Positions 7,820-16,082 of a DNA stretch of 64,000 bases are shown piece by piece. A program made the position numbers and the translations under genes. The notes under the pieces were generated by a model. That model was not told the DNA's origin, ran no database searches, and saw only the letters and a list, made by a program, of their open reading frames with translations. Each line of letters starts with the position of its first letter. The stretch's first letter is position 1. The stretch covers positions 1 to 64,000 of the forward strand of contig CAYXHM010000012.1 of the NCBI GenBank assembly GCA_964464965.1, in the 5' to 3' direction. This stretch comes from UBA5543 sp964464965. GTDB lineage: Bacteria; Bacteroidota; Bacteroidia; Chitinophagales; Chitinophagaceae.

Positions 7820-8512
7820 TCAATTATCCTGCGCACCTGCTTCTATCCATTTCTCAACCTGTCTTATTTCACAATCACTCAGCTTGCTTCCACCAAAAGG
7901 CATAGGTGTAAAACCTGCCTCGTGTTTCATAGCGCCGAGTAATCTACCACTGTTTAAAGCCGATTTAGTATTTAAATAGCTATCCAGTAAAATACCCTTA
8001 GGTGCGTTTGCGCCACTGTGGCAGCCTTTACAATACTTATCAAATACCGGCTTTATGCCAGATGCATAGCTATAGTTGTTCGAATCGCAGGGAGTATTAC
8101 AACCAGTTGTATTTTTAGCGCCTTCATTTATCCATCTTCTTATCAGGGATATCTGTGCCGCTGTTAACGGGCTATTAGGCATCGGCGGCATTCTTTTGTC
8201 ATTTCTATCCTCCGTTATCTTCTCATATAGTTCTGTTTCATCGGCATTTCCCGCTACAAACTCTTTAGCTACTATAGAATTGTAGTCTGTAAAACGGTAT
8301 CCATCCCTTGCGGTCATGGCATCATGACAGCCCGCTTTCGCACAATTCGAAATGAAAATCGGCAGGATATCCCTGGTAAAGCATATACCGGTGTCAATAT
8401 CTACACCTCCATTGTCAATAATATTAGCACCAGGCACGGGCAGGGGTGCTTTATGCTTACATGCAGCCATCAACATCAACACTAATAATGCATGGGTAAG
8501 AATTCTCAACAT
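7820..8512 (-). CDS. Two-domain c-type cytochrome-like lipoprotein (230 aa)
   Basis: Lipobox with Cys18 (MLMAAC). Two haem-type domains follow. The first has CAKAGCH (Cys57, Cys62, His63; CX4CH) and an MPPMP candidate axial-Met loop near 108-112. The second has a classical CKGCH (Cys161, Cys164, His165; CX2CH) and an MPFG loop near the end. The second domain is paralogous to the 120-aa gene downstream. The layout is like the PSCyt1-type cytochromes of Bacteroidota and Planctomycetes. Likely role: periplasmic electron transfer within the YceI/DUF5777 operon. No partner dehydrogenase or oxidase is encoded nearby. Confidence 0.82.
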   Translation of the reverse strand: MLRILTHALLVLMLMAACKHKAPLPVPGANIIDNGGVDIDTGICFTRDILPIFISNCAKAGCHDAMTARDGYRFTDYNSIVAKEFVAGNADETELYEKITEDRNDKRMPPMPNSPLTAAQISLIRRWINEGAKNTTGCNTPCDSNNYSYASGIKPVFDKYCKGCHSGANAPKGILLDSYLNTKSALNSGRLLGAMKHEAGFTPMPFGGSKLSDCEIRQVEKWIEAGAQDN

Positions 8513-8545
8513 ACTACACCTTTTCCGGATTATAAATTACTTGTC

Positions 8546-8941
8546 TTAATTCACAATTACGCCATCGCTCAGCACTACACCAAACAGGCTGCTGCCTGTA
8601 CAGAAAGCTTTAACTGTAATAGTATTACCTACCTGTGCTTTAGCATCTTTTTCCCGCAACGTGCATTGAACTTTATCTTCAAGTACAACAAGCAATTTGC
8701 CGTCCTGGTTGTTTTGGACTTCACTTACCACGCCTGTTACAATTACAGCCTTATTCAGGTAGGTTTCGTTTGCCTTAGCTTCATCCGCGGCATATGCATC
8801 TGCCAGTTGGGCAACACTTACCTTCACCCCCTCTATGTCTTCTACCTTATCAGGCGGTTTATTATACATGGTGTATATTACCGGGACGGCAATAAGAACT
8901 GCCAGTATGATTATCATCAATATTATCCTTCCTTTTTTCAT
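8546..8941 (-). CDS. OB-fold (tRNA_anti-like) membrane-anchored protein (131 aa)
   Basis: The preferred start is MKKGRIIL; an alternative in-frame ATG lies four codons upstream (8953). An N-terminal membrane anchor (about 5-24) is followed by a domain of about 80 residues with YLNKAVIVTGVVSEV and a VGNTITVKAFCTG strand, the pattern of the OB-fold tRNA_anti-like family often found near cytochromes in Bacteroidota. It has two cysteines and no haem motif. It is the first gene of the five-gene minus-strand run ending with DUF5777 and is exposed outside the inner membrane. Its function is unknown. Confidence 0.7.
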   Translation of the reverse strand: MKKGRIILMIIILAVLIAVPVIYTMYNKPPDKVEDIEGVKVSVAQLADAYAADEAKANETYLNKAVIVTGVVSEVQNNQDGKLLVVLEDKVQCTLREKDAKAQVGNTITVKAFCTGSSLFGVVLSDGVIVN

Positions 8942-9056
8942 AAGTGCAAACATTGTGTTCTGATCGGCATAGTAAAAGTACCAACATAGAACATTATAAA
9001 ATGGCTAAAATACGATGAAGCGGTACAGACGAGGGATGAACCGTTAATTAATGTTG

Positions 9057-9818
9057 CTACAATTCACCAGCCAGCCATTGCTTAAAACCAGCACTGCGCT
9101 CCGAGCTAACCAGTGGCGGCTCCTTTACTTCGGGGTTCAGTTTTACCAGTACACGCGCCTTGCTATAGGTTTTCATTTCCTTTATAGATTTTACTGATAT
9201 TATATATTGCCTGTTGATACGGAAGAATATTTCAGGGTCTAATACATGTTCCAGCGTATCCAGGTTATTATCTATAGGATATGTCCGTTCTTCAAATGTT
9301 CGTGCAAAGGTGCCCTTGTTCTCACTAAAGAAATAAGCAATATCGGTTGTGGCTATTGTTTTTATATTATCGCCAAAACGAACGAGAAACCTCTTTTTAA
9401 ATTCCGGTTGCTTCAGGGCTTCCAGCAAGGCATCCTGTCTCTGGTTTTGTGCGGAAAATATCTCTTTCAGGTTATCCAGTTTCTGCAGGGCAATGCTCAT
9501 CTCCTCAGCCTTTACCGGTTTTAACAGGTAAGCTATGCCCGATGCTTTAAATGCCTCTATAGCATACTGGTCGTATGCGGTGGTGAAAATTATAGGCGCA
9601 TTAATACGTACCGCTTTCAACAGGTCGAATGCGCTGCCATCGGCCAGGTGGATATCCATAAACACCAGTTCCGGCGCATCGTGCTCTTCAAACCATTGGC
9701 GCGCAGCGCTTACACTGTCGTGGTGCGCCAGTATCTCTGCAGCAGGCAATAATTCTGCCAGCAATTTTTGCAGGCGTTTATAGGCAGGTTGCTCATCTTC
9801 TATTATTACTACTTTCAT
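9057..9818 (-). CDS. LytTR-family response regulator (253 aa)
   Basis: Receiver domain (about 1-120) with acidic pocket Glu7-Asp8, phosphoacceptor Asp55 (FMDIHLADG), Thr/Ser switch (FTTAYDQYA) and conserved Lys (LLKPVKAEE). The C-terminal LytTR DNA-binding domain spans about 145-250. Its ATG overlaps the stop of the sensor kinase upstream by four bases, indicating translational coupling. It almost surely is phosphorylated by that kinase and regulates transcription. The downstream OB-fold/cytochrome/YceI operon starts about 115 bases on in the same direction, so it is a candidate target. Confidence 0.93.
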   Translation of the reverse strand: MKVVIIEDEQPAYKRLQKLLAELLPAAEILAHHDSVSAARQWFEEHDAPELVFMDIHLADGSAFDLLKAVRINAPIIFTTAYDQYAIEAFKASGIAYLLKPVKAEEMSIALQKLDNLKEIFSAQNQRQDALLEALKQPEFKKRFLVRFGDNIKTIATTDIAYFFSENKGTFARTFEERTYPIDNNLDTLEHVLDPEIFFRINRQYIISVKSIKEMKTYSKARVLVKLNPEVKEPPLVSSERSAGFKQWLAGEL

Positions 9819-12679
9819 AATAACGGTATAATTACAATAAATTCATTATTTTCTGTTTTTGACACTACACTGCTTTTGGTGTAGTGGGCATACCGCTTCC
9901 GGATATTGGCCAGGCCCAGGCCCGCACCTTTTTCTTTACTCAGCTTTGGCTGAAGGTTGTTGCGGATTATCAGCTTTTCTTCATCCGCATCAAACTGTAT
10001 TGTCAAGGGTTTTGCCTGCGAAACAATATTGTGTTTAATAGCATTTTCCACCAGTAGTTGTAATGCCATTGGCACTATGCGTTTTGTCTTCTTCAGGCTT
10101 TCCGGCACATTTACTATAAGCCGCAATGCACTGCCAAAACGGCTTTTTTGTATATAAATATAATTGTCCAGTATCTCCCATTCCTCTGCAAGTGTTATCA
10201 GGTCTTTCTCCCTGTGCGACAGCATATTCCTGTACAAGTCTGATAACTGGGATGTGTATTTCATGGCACCTTCTTTATTTTCATCAATAAGGCCCGTAAG
10301 TGTATTAAGGCTATTGAACAGGAAATGCGGATTTACCTGGCTTTTAAGATGCTCGTATTCAAATAACATACGTTCTTTCTGCAATTCAGAGAGCTTTCTC
10401 AGGTTCTTTTCCCTTATCCTGATATAGGTATATGCTGCAAACCATACTGCAACTGCAAGAAATAATAAAGCCCACCATTGCAACCATAATGGCTTGTCTA
10501 TCGAGAAACTGCGCGAGGCCTCGCCATACGTAGTAAACAGGTTGTTGGTAGATGATTGCACCACAAAATTGTAAGTGCCGCTGGGTAGTTGCGGGAAAGT
10601 AACTGACTCATCGCGAGTTACTACCCATTCTTTATTATACCCCTCCAGTTTATACCTGTAAAACAGCAATTCGGGATTCGCGAAATTGGCACCTTCATAC
10701 TGGAATGTGATATGATTTTCGCTATAGGGAAAGCTGCCCCTGCCTGTGTGCGTTTCCCTGTAAAATGTCTTTAACGCTTTTATATGTACACTGGGCGTAA
10801 GTGTTACATTATATTCCGGCGTGCCGAAAAATATCATCCCCTGCTGGTAGGGGATATAAACATTGCCCGCGCTGTCTGTTGCTGATAAATTCAGTACTGA
10901 AGACACTGTGTCTATACCCACACCTAACCTGCGTTCATAATGCCTGAAAGACCGGCTACCAGGCTGCCATTCATCTATACCTTTGGCATTTACCACCAGC
11001 ATGCCTCCATTACGCATTGGTGCGAGCGTTGTAATAGTATGGCTTGACAACCCATTATCCCTGTCCAGGCCCGTCCAGCGCCCGGCATCATATACCAGCA
11101 GGCCTTTATTATATGTACCAGCCCATATGGCACCCTCTTTATCTTCTGTTATACTATATACTACGTTGCTGGTCATACCCGCAGCACTATCCCATTGTGT
11201 ATATTTGCCCGCACGGTACATACTAACCCCAGCGCCGTCTGTAGCCATCCATATATGGCTGTTTTTACCTGCAAATATTCTGTATACATAATCACTGCCA
11301 ATACCACTGCCTTTATTATGCTGCCTTATCAGCAGCAGTTTATTATTCTGGGTTATAGCCAGTTCTTCCACACCATTCAGCCCTGCTACCCAAATCTTAT
11401 CTCCCAGGCCGGTTATGTCTAAAATACTTTCATGTTCAAGTTCCTCTATACCTGTAACTTTACTAAAATGCACATGGTCTGCTGAAAACCACAGCCCATC
11501 TCCAAAAGTACCCACCCATAGTATGCCGTTCTTATCATTATACAGTTGAGTAATCGGTTTATTTGAGGTGTAGCGCAGTTTTAACTCAGGTTCCTCATCT
11601 GTCAGCCGGAAGCTATACACATCATTTTTTTGCGAAAGCCAGCATTCCGATTTGCTGTCGCATGTCATTGCTGTAACCTCGGCCAGGGCATATGGTGCCG
11701 GCAAGCGAATAGAAGAGATATATTCTGATACTATTTCCTTCAGCCCGGTATTTGTTGCGCACCAAAGGTTGCCAGTTGCATCCATTTGCAACTTGTATAG
11801 CTTTTGCCCGGGATAGTAATTTGGTTTTACTTCTAAACTGTCGTCATTTGTTATGCGGCATTCCAATAAGTATCCGTCTTCGGTGCATATCCAGGCCTTA
11901 TTTTTTCCAACCGGCCAGATGTCGTTTATCTGTCCCCATTGCCATGCATCGCCTGTTGGTAAAGCATGCAGCTCTTTAGTAAGACTGCTGTATAATGCAA
12001 CCCCGCCCTGGTGCGTACCAATCCAGCACCAGTCGCCTACGTTTGCCGGTCGCATCACCCTTACAATATTATCCGGTAAGCCATTTGCTGTGGTATATTG
12101 GCTGGCAGCTATTTTACCATCACGAAAAGTAAGTTCATTCAGCCCCTGGTCTGTAGCTGCCAGTATGCTGTTTTTTGCTACAGGCAGAATAGTATAGACA
12201 TAATCGTCACTAAGCCCTGATGCGGAATTATATTGCGTGCAATAATTATTCTGCACACAATACAAGCCTTCACCCACGGTAGAAAGCAGCATAGTGTTTC
12301 CCGCCACAACATGTATTGCTGAAATAGCCTCACGGGGTATATTGCCTGCTAATTTTTTTACGGAAAATTGCTTTCCGTCCCATACACCTGTCCTGCCATC
12401 GCTAAAACCTAATACAAGGTTGCCGCCGCTTAGCGCCATGGCCGTTACCGGCCGGGTTACTGTAGTGACAGCTGTAAAAAAACGCCCATTGTAGTTATAC
12501 AATCCTTCATCTGTACCTAACCATAGCCTTCCCTGCGGGCCTATCAGCAGGCAATTTACCTTTACGGGGGCGTTACTTTCGTTCAGCCATATATCTTTAC
12601 TAAACGGCGTGCGTGCAGATGCATGAAAGACATGCAGCAGGAGACATAGTGTTATAATATTGAAGAGCCGTTTCTTCAT
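9815..12679 (-). CDS. Sensor kinase with two-component beta-propeller and Y_Y_Y domains (954 aa)
   Basis: Signal peptide (about 1-22), then some 650 residues of Reg_prop-type propeller repeats (motifs such as LWLGTDEGLY, WIGTHQGGV, IWAGTYNKGLLVYD), making two propellers, then a Y_Y_Y domain (about 690-750), one membrane helix, and a LytS-type His_kinase domain. The phosphoacceptor His is in SQVNPHFLFNSLNTL, near residue 780, and is followed by a HATPase with the GLGLANIRKRY box. This is a membrane sensor of a periplasmic signal, without the fused AraC/receiver of true hybrid systems. It overlaps the regulator downstream and the YceI gene upstream by four bases each, so the three are one translational unit. 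Confidence 0.93.
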   Translation of the reverse strand: MKKRLFNIITLCLLLHVFHASARTPFSKDIWLNESNAPVKVNCLLIGPQGRLWLGTDEGLYNYNGRFFTAVTTVTRPVTAMALSGGNLVLGFSDGRTGVWDGKQFSVKKLAGNIPREAISAIHVVAGNTMLLSTVGEGLYCVQNNYCTQYNSASGLSDDYVYTILPVAKNSILAATDQGLNELTFRDGKIAASQYTTANGLPDNIVRVMRPANVGDWCWIGTHQGGVALYSSLTKELHALPTGDAWQWGQINDIWPVGKNKAWICTEDGYLLECRITNDDSLEVKPNYYPGQKLYKLQMDATGNLWCATNTGLKEIVSEYISSIRLPAPYALAEVTAMTCDSKSECWLSQKNDVYSFRLTDEEPELKLRYTSNKPITQLYNDKNGILWVGTFGDGLWFSADHVHFSKVTGIEELEHESILDITGLGDKIWVAGLNGVEELAITQNNKLLLIRQHNKGSGIGSDYVYRIFAGKNSHIWMATDGAGVSMYRAGKYTQWDSAAGMTSNVVYSITEDKEGAIWAGTYNKGLLVYDAGRWTGLDRDNGLSSHTITTLAPMRNGGMLVVNAKGIDEWQPGSRSFRHYERRLGVGIDTVSSVLNLSATDSAGNVYIPYQQGMIFFGTPEYNVTLTPSVHIKALKTFYRETHTGRGSFPYSENHITFQYEGANFANPELLFYRYKLEGYNKEWVVTRDESVTFPQLPSGTYNFVVQSSTNNLFTTYGEASRSFSIDKPLWLQWWALLFLAVAVWFAAYTYIRIREKNLRKLSELQKERMLFEYEHLKSQVNPHFLFNSLNTLTGLIDENKEGAMKYTSQLSDLYRNMLSHREKDLITLAEEWEILDNYIYIQKSRFGSALRLIVNVPESLKKTKRIVPMALQLLVENAIKHNIVSQAKPLTIQFDADEEKLIIRNNLQPKLSKEKGAGLGLANIRKRYAHYTKSSVVSKTENNEFIVIIPLL

Positions 12680-13233
12680 GGTGTATATGGCAACATTACT
12701 GTTTTAACTACAACCAGCACTTCTGTAGCCAGCTTATCATTTACAATGCGCGGTATTTTTATATCATGGTCTGATAAGGCTACCTTAAACTCAGATGTAA
12801 TCTCAACCCGGCCATTTTTCACTACTACATTGGCGTATATAATCCTGTCACGGCTTATACCATGTACGTTCAGTTTCCCTTTGGCACGTACGGTATATTT
12901 CCCGTCCTTCGACAAGTCCACGTCTTCAATAATTTTTCCTGAAAAAGCAATGTCAGGGTATTTTGCCGACTCCATGTAATTTTCATTAAAATGCTCCCGT
13001 TGCAAAGGGCTGTTGAATCCCTCCATAGAACTGACTTCGGTTTTAAACGCGAATTGTTTTTTTTCGGTATTGATGATACCCTTTAGTTTTGAAGAATATG
13101 CTTTTATGATTTCGTTGGGTGCGTCTGAGCTGAAACTGATACTGCTCTTCTCCGTTTCGTATATGACCTGCCCATTACCTGCAATGGTAACACACAATAA
13201 TAATACAGCCATTATGAAACAGCGGAGCAACAT
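12676..13233 (-). CDS. YceI-family protein, second copy (185 aa)
   Basis: Signal peptide about 1-22 (ending GNGQ), then a YceI domain with ETEKSSISFSSDAP, LQREHFNENYMESAKYP and GKLNVHGISRDRI. An alternative ATG at codon 8 (13212) would also give a signal peptide. Its stop overlaps the kinase start (ATGA type). A periplasmic lipid-binding YceI protein translated together with a propeller sensor kinase suggests it could present the ligand the kinase senses. That is inference. The YceI family member at 6797 shares motifs but is clearly diverged. Confidence 0.88.
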   Translation of the reverse strand: MLLRCFIMAVLLLCVTIAGNGQVIYETEKSSISFSSDAPNEIIKAYSSKLKGIINTEKKQFAFKTEVSSMEGFNSPLQREHFNENYMESAKYPDIAFSGKIIEDVDLSKDGKYTVRAKGKLNVHGISRDRIIYANVVVKNGRVEITSEFKVALSDHDIKIPRIVNDKLATEVLVVVKTVMLPYTP

Positions 13234-13316
13234 AGACTTTTAAAAATACAGTATAATATCCGCAACGGCAATATAGCGGGTTTGTAAGGGGATTTTCTCC
13301 TGACGAAACAGCAATT

Positions 13317-13616
13317 TTACATCTTAACAAAAACCGAGCGTGCTGTTTTACCGCTAACATAAACTACTTCTACAATATATGTGGCCCTTTGCAGGTTTGT
13401 TATATCTATTTGCCACTGGTTGTGCTCAATGTTTATAGAACTTAATGCAACATTTCCTTCCATATCCATTATCCTTATGCCCGCAAAATTATCATTAGCA
13501 AAGATATTCAGCATATTTCCAGAAGCAATTGGATATACGGTCAGGCTCTTATCCATAGGTGTATTGTGCAGCTTGTTATTACTACAAAGGTGTATAATTG
13601 GCTGCGGCTTCACCAT
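13317..13616 (-). CDS. Orphan T9SS type A sorting domain (99 aa)
   Basis: Nearly the whole product is a T9SS C-terminal domain: a weakly kept YPNP-like start (YPIASGNMLNI), then IRIMDMEGNV, then LQRATYIVEVVY. It has no signal peptide and no passenger domain, and a stop codon lies five codons upstream of the ATG. It is most likely the remnant of a deleted cargo gene, though the frame is intact. It lies just downstream of the glutaminyl cyclase. Confidence 0.5.
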   Translation of the reverse strand: MVKPQPIIHLCSNNKLHNTPMDKSLTVYPIASGNMLNIFANDNFAGIRIMDMEGNVALSSINIEHNQWQIDITNLQRATYIVEVVYVSGKTARSVFVKM

Positions 13617-13672
13617 ACCGCATTTAAGGTATTAGTAATACGTGCCAGTGGGTATTGAGCGTAGCGCCGTAT

Positions 13673-14506
13673 TTAATTATCCAGTTTTACTTCCAGTAAC
13701 AACGGCCAGTTTTTTCCTGTAACAAACACCCTGTTTTTTTCTTTATCATAAGCTATGCCATTCAGCACCTCGGGCTGGCCTTCAGCATGTGTGTTAGGGG
13801 GTATGCCTGCCTGCTTTCTTATATTGCGCAGGTCTGCCTGCCCTACCACCTTGCCGGTATTCGGGTCTATTTTCAGGATAAACTCGGTTTCATACTGGTT
13901 GGCATATATATACCCGTTTATATACTCCAGCTCATTTATATTGCTTACAATGCCGTAGTTGTCCCTTACTTCAATCTTCCTGACTACTTCAAACGTTGAC
14001 GGGTTCATAAAATAGATATAAGCAGTGCCCTCGCTGTATATCAGGTCTGTATCATTGTTGGTCATACCCCACCCTTCGGCATTTGGGTAAGAGAACGTTC
14101 CTGCCTGCTGTAAAGTGTTTTTATCGAAGATAAGGCCTGTTTTTTCCCTGTAGGTAAGCATGTATATCTTATCGCCCATTATGGTCATACCTTCTCCAAA
14201 AAATCTGTTATCGAGCTTTACTTCTTTTATCACTTTTCCGCTGGTAGGCTCATACTTATATAAAACCGACTTCCCGTACTGGCCGGTACTTTCGTACATA
14301 ACACCATCTACATACTGCAGCCCTTCTGTATAAGCAGTGGTATTATGCGGGTACATGTTTACCAATGACACCGGTATTACAGCGGGGGCATCCTGTGCTA
14401 CGGCAGGCTTCACATCTTCTGCAGGCTGCTCTTTAACTTCTTCGTTACATGCCGCGAATGCAATGATGACAATACATAAGCTTAACGGTACAAATTTCTT
14501 CAACAT
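13673..14506 (-). CDS. Glutaminyl-peptide cyclotransferase lipoprotein (277 aa)
   Basis: Belongs to the plant/bacterial glutamine cyclotransferase family, a five-bladed beta-propeller that converts N-terminal Gln to pyroglutamate. Lipobox with Cys20 (AFAAC), so it is membrane-anchored and faces the periplasm. Family motifs seen in order: TAYTEGLQ, RFFGEGM, AEGWGMT, NINELEYING, LNGIAYDKEK and VTGKNWP. In T9SS organisms this enzyme modifies the new N-terminus of Sec-exported proteins after signal removal, which fits a genome with many cargos ending in ...Q at the cleavage site (AQ|). It has its own promoter. Confidence 0.9.
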   Translation of the reverse strand: MLKKFVPLSLCIVIIAFAACNEEVKEQPAEDVKPAVAQDAPAVIPVSLVNMYPHNTTAYTEGLQYVDGVMYESTGQYGKSVLYKYEPTSGKVIKEVKLDNRFFGEGMTIMGDKIYMLTYREKTGLIFDKNTLQQAGTFSYPNAEGWGMTNNDTDLIYSEGTAYIYFMNPSTFEVVRKIEVRDNYGIVSNINELEYINGYIYANQYETEFILKIDPNTGKVVGQADLRNIRKQAGIPPNTHAEGQPEVLNGIAYDKEKNRVFVTGKNWPLLLEVKLDN

Positions 14507-14528
14507 GTTTTATTGGCTCTTTACCTGC

Positions 14529-14536
14529 CAAAAATA
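14529..14536 (-). promoter_or_regulatory. -7 box of glutaminyl cyclase promoter
   Basis: Reads TATTTTTG on the minus strand, a perfect TAnnTTTG, about 22 bases from the ATG. Confidence 0.5.
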
Positions 14537-14567
14537 ACCGTATAGAGGCAATTATTCAAAAAAGCAA

Positions 14568-15383
14568 TTACCGCTCTACAGATTGCCTTACCAGCTTATA
14601 GTATGGCGGTGTATAAATGGGCGCACCTGTTGAATCTTCACTGACCTGGGTGTAATACAATTCAGTAAGCAAACTGGTAGTGAGCGGTGCTATGGGCGAC
14701 AGGTTGTTGGTCAGCACGTAGCTATCATTGCCATGTTGCACATTCAGCCATACACGCGGTTCAGACATATTCATACTGAAGGCAAGGCTTGTGCTTTTTT
14801 GCTTATTGGCAGTATCTATAAAAGAATGTTTTACCGTATGGTACCTGTTAATAATAAAACTATGCTGTTTATATTTTTCTGTAAGGGTATCCCATACAGA
14901 TATGCCCGCGGCATTATAAGCATCTACCGCCAGCCAGGTGCTGGACTGTCCGTTCCCGTCAAGACATACCAGCAGTTCATCGCGATAACTACCCTGCAGG
15001 CTTATCGCAGTATCATTCCCATTACTGAAATAATTAACCATCGTGCCTGTGAATTTACCATTAGCATCTACATTCATCCAGCTACCGGCCTTGTAATTTG
15101 ACGTGTGCCAGCTATACATGTAAGAGAAGCCGTCTTTGAGTTCTGCCGGGGTTAACACAATACTATCTGTCGCAGATAACCCTATATTAATGATATGTGG
15201 TATTGTGCCTGTTTTTATATCGCTCCCGTCCAGGGTCAGATATACTGAATCATCAAATGTATTATAAATGCTTAATGTAGCATCGCCGGGCGGTGCTTCT
15301 GCAGCATCAACAAGTTGCTTTTTTTTACATGAAGCCGAAAGGCATATAGTTGCAAGTAGTATAACGATGTAATGTTTTAACAT
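14568..15383 (-). CDS. Unknown lipoprotein, paralogue A (271 aa)
   Basis: The chosen ATG gives a lipoprotein signal with Cys19 (CLSASC) followed by KKK. A start 28 codons upstream would bury the signal. The rest is beta-rich, beginning with a short Ig-like strand set (ATLSIYNTFDDSVYLTL). It is clearly paralogous to the gene at 16083: both carry a G-x-G-x-(S/T)-(S)-W-(L/I)-A-V-(D/G)-A-Y segment and a following (F/Y)(K/R)Q strand. No known family or catalytic motif was recognised. The two copies flank a double-HTH regulator gene, all on the minus strand. Confidence 0.75.
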   Translation of the reverse strand: MLKHYIVILLATICLSASCKKKQLVDAAEAPPGDATLSIYNTFDDSVYLTLDGSDIKTGTIPHIINIGLSATDSIVLTPAELKDGFSYMYSWHTSNYKAGSWMNVDANGKFTGTMVNYFSNGNDTAISLQGSYRDELLVCLDGNGQSSTWLAVDAYNAAGISVWDTLTEKYKQHSFIINRYHTVKHSFIDTANKQKSTSLAFSMNMSEPRVWLNVQHGNDSYVLTNNLSPIAPLTTSLLTELYYTQVSEDSTGAPIYTPPYYKLVRQSVER

Positions 15384-15461
15384 AAGCGCGAGGAATATTT
15401 CAGCTTTAAAAATAACATATCCCTGTTCATTTAACGGCTTCGTATCCTGATTATTGTTGTA

Positions 15462-15496
15462 ATACAAAGCCCCTTGTTTATAAAGGGGCTTTGTAT
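15462..15496 (-). terminator. Perfect 14-base hairpin after the double-HTH gene
   Basis: Arms 15462-15475 and 15483-15496 are exact inverted repeats with a seven-base loop. The A- and T-rich ends make it function in either direction. It separates the regulator from lipoprotein A. Confidence 0.8.
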
Positions 15497-15516
15497 CATT
15501 GCAGCATAAAGTTTTG

Positions 15517-15966
15517 CTATATTTTGTATTTCACCAGGCGCAATATTTCTATCAGCATATCCGGTGTAAACAATTTCTTTTTACAATGTAAAATACGGCT
15601 CAATATCTGCTGGTCTGTTTTGAGGTGTGCAGCCAGTTCTGCCTGTGTCACCTTTTTTACTTCCATGTACGCCTGCAGGCCTTCGGCTATTACTTCGTAC
15701 ATGTTTTTCGGTGGCTTTTTCGAAGCCAGTATCTCATTAACACTGCCGGCGCGCGCATATTTCAAAAACTTGTCCAGGAAGGCCTCAGTAAGCGGGGTTT
15801 CACCATTTATCACTTTAGAGTAATAGTAGGGTGTTACCTTAATTTTAGAGGCTATCTCTCCTTTTGTCGCAATGTTGCGACGCTTCATTAATATTGCCGC
15901 AGCCTGCTTTAGTTGCAGAGGCTTAACGTCTTTTACGTGTTTAGCTTTGGGAGGCATTCTTATCAA
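15517..15966 (-). CDS. Double helix-turn-helix (XRE-like) protein (149 aa)
   Basis: Two HTH units are visible. The first, about 18-70, has the recognition-type segment TKGEIASKIKVTPYYYSKVING. The second, about 90-145, has VTQAELAAHLKTDQQILSRIL. The N-terminus is basic (MPPKAKHVKDVKP). There is no ligand or peptidase domain. It is probably a DNA-binding regulator of the Xre class; two HTHs in one chain would allow binding of a direct or inverted repeat as a monomer. It sits between two paralogous lipoprotein genes, which are the obvious candidate targets. MPPK at codon 4 is an alternative start. Confidence 0.8.
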   Translation of the reverse strand: MIRMPPKAKHVKDVKPLQLKQAAAILMKRRNIATKGEIASKIKVTPYYYSKVINGETPLTEAFLDKFLKYARAGSVNEILASKKPPKNMYEVIAEGLQAYMEVKKVTQAELAAHLKTDQQILSRILHCKKKLFTPDMLIEILRLVKYKI

Positions 15967-16082
15967 TATTTGTGTAAATATACATATATCTGGGTGTTAT
16001 CACAATTTTTTATGTAAAATTGGTGCGTTACTTTTTTACAATTTACCTGCAGGGGTATAGAAGGCCCCGTAAAAAGCGGTAA

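Noticed and set aside
9815..12679. Hybrid two-component system (kinase with fused regulator)
   Set aside because: The chain ends after the ATPase domain; the receiver and DNA-binding domains are in a separate gene.
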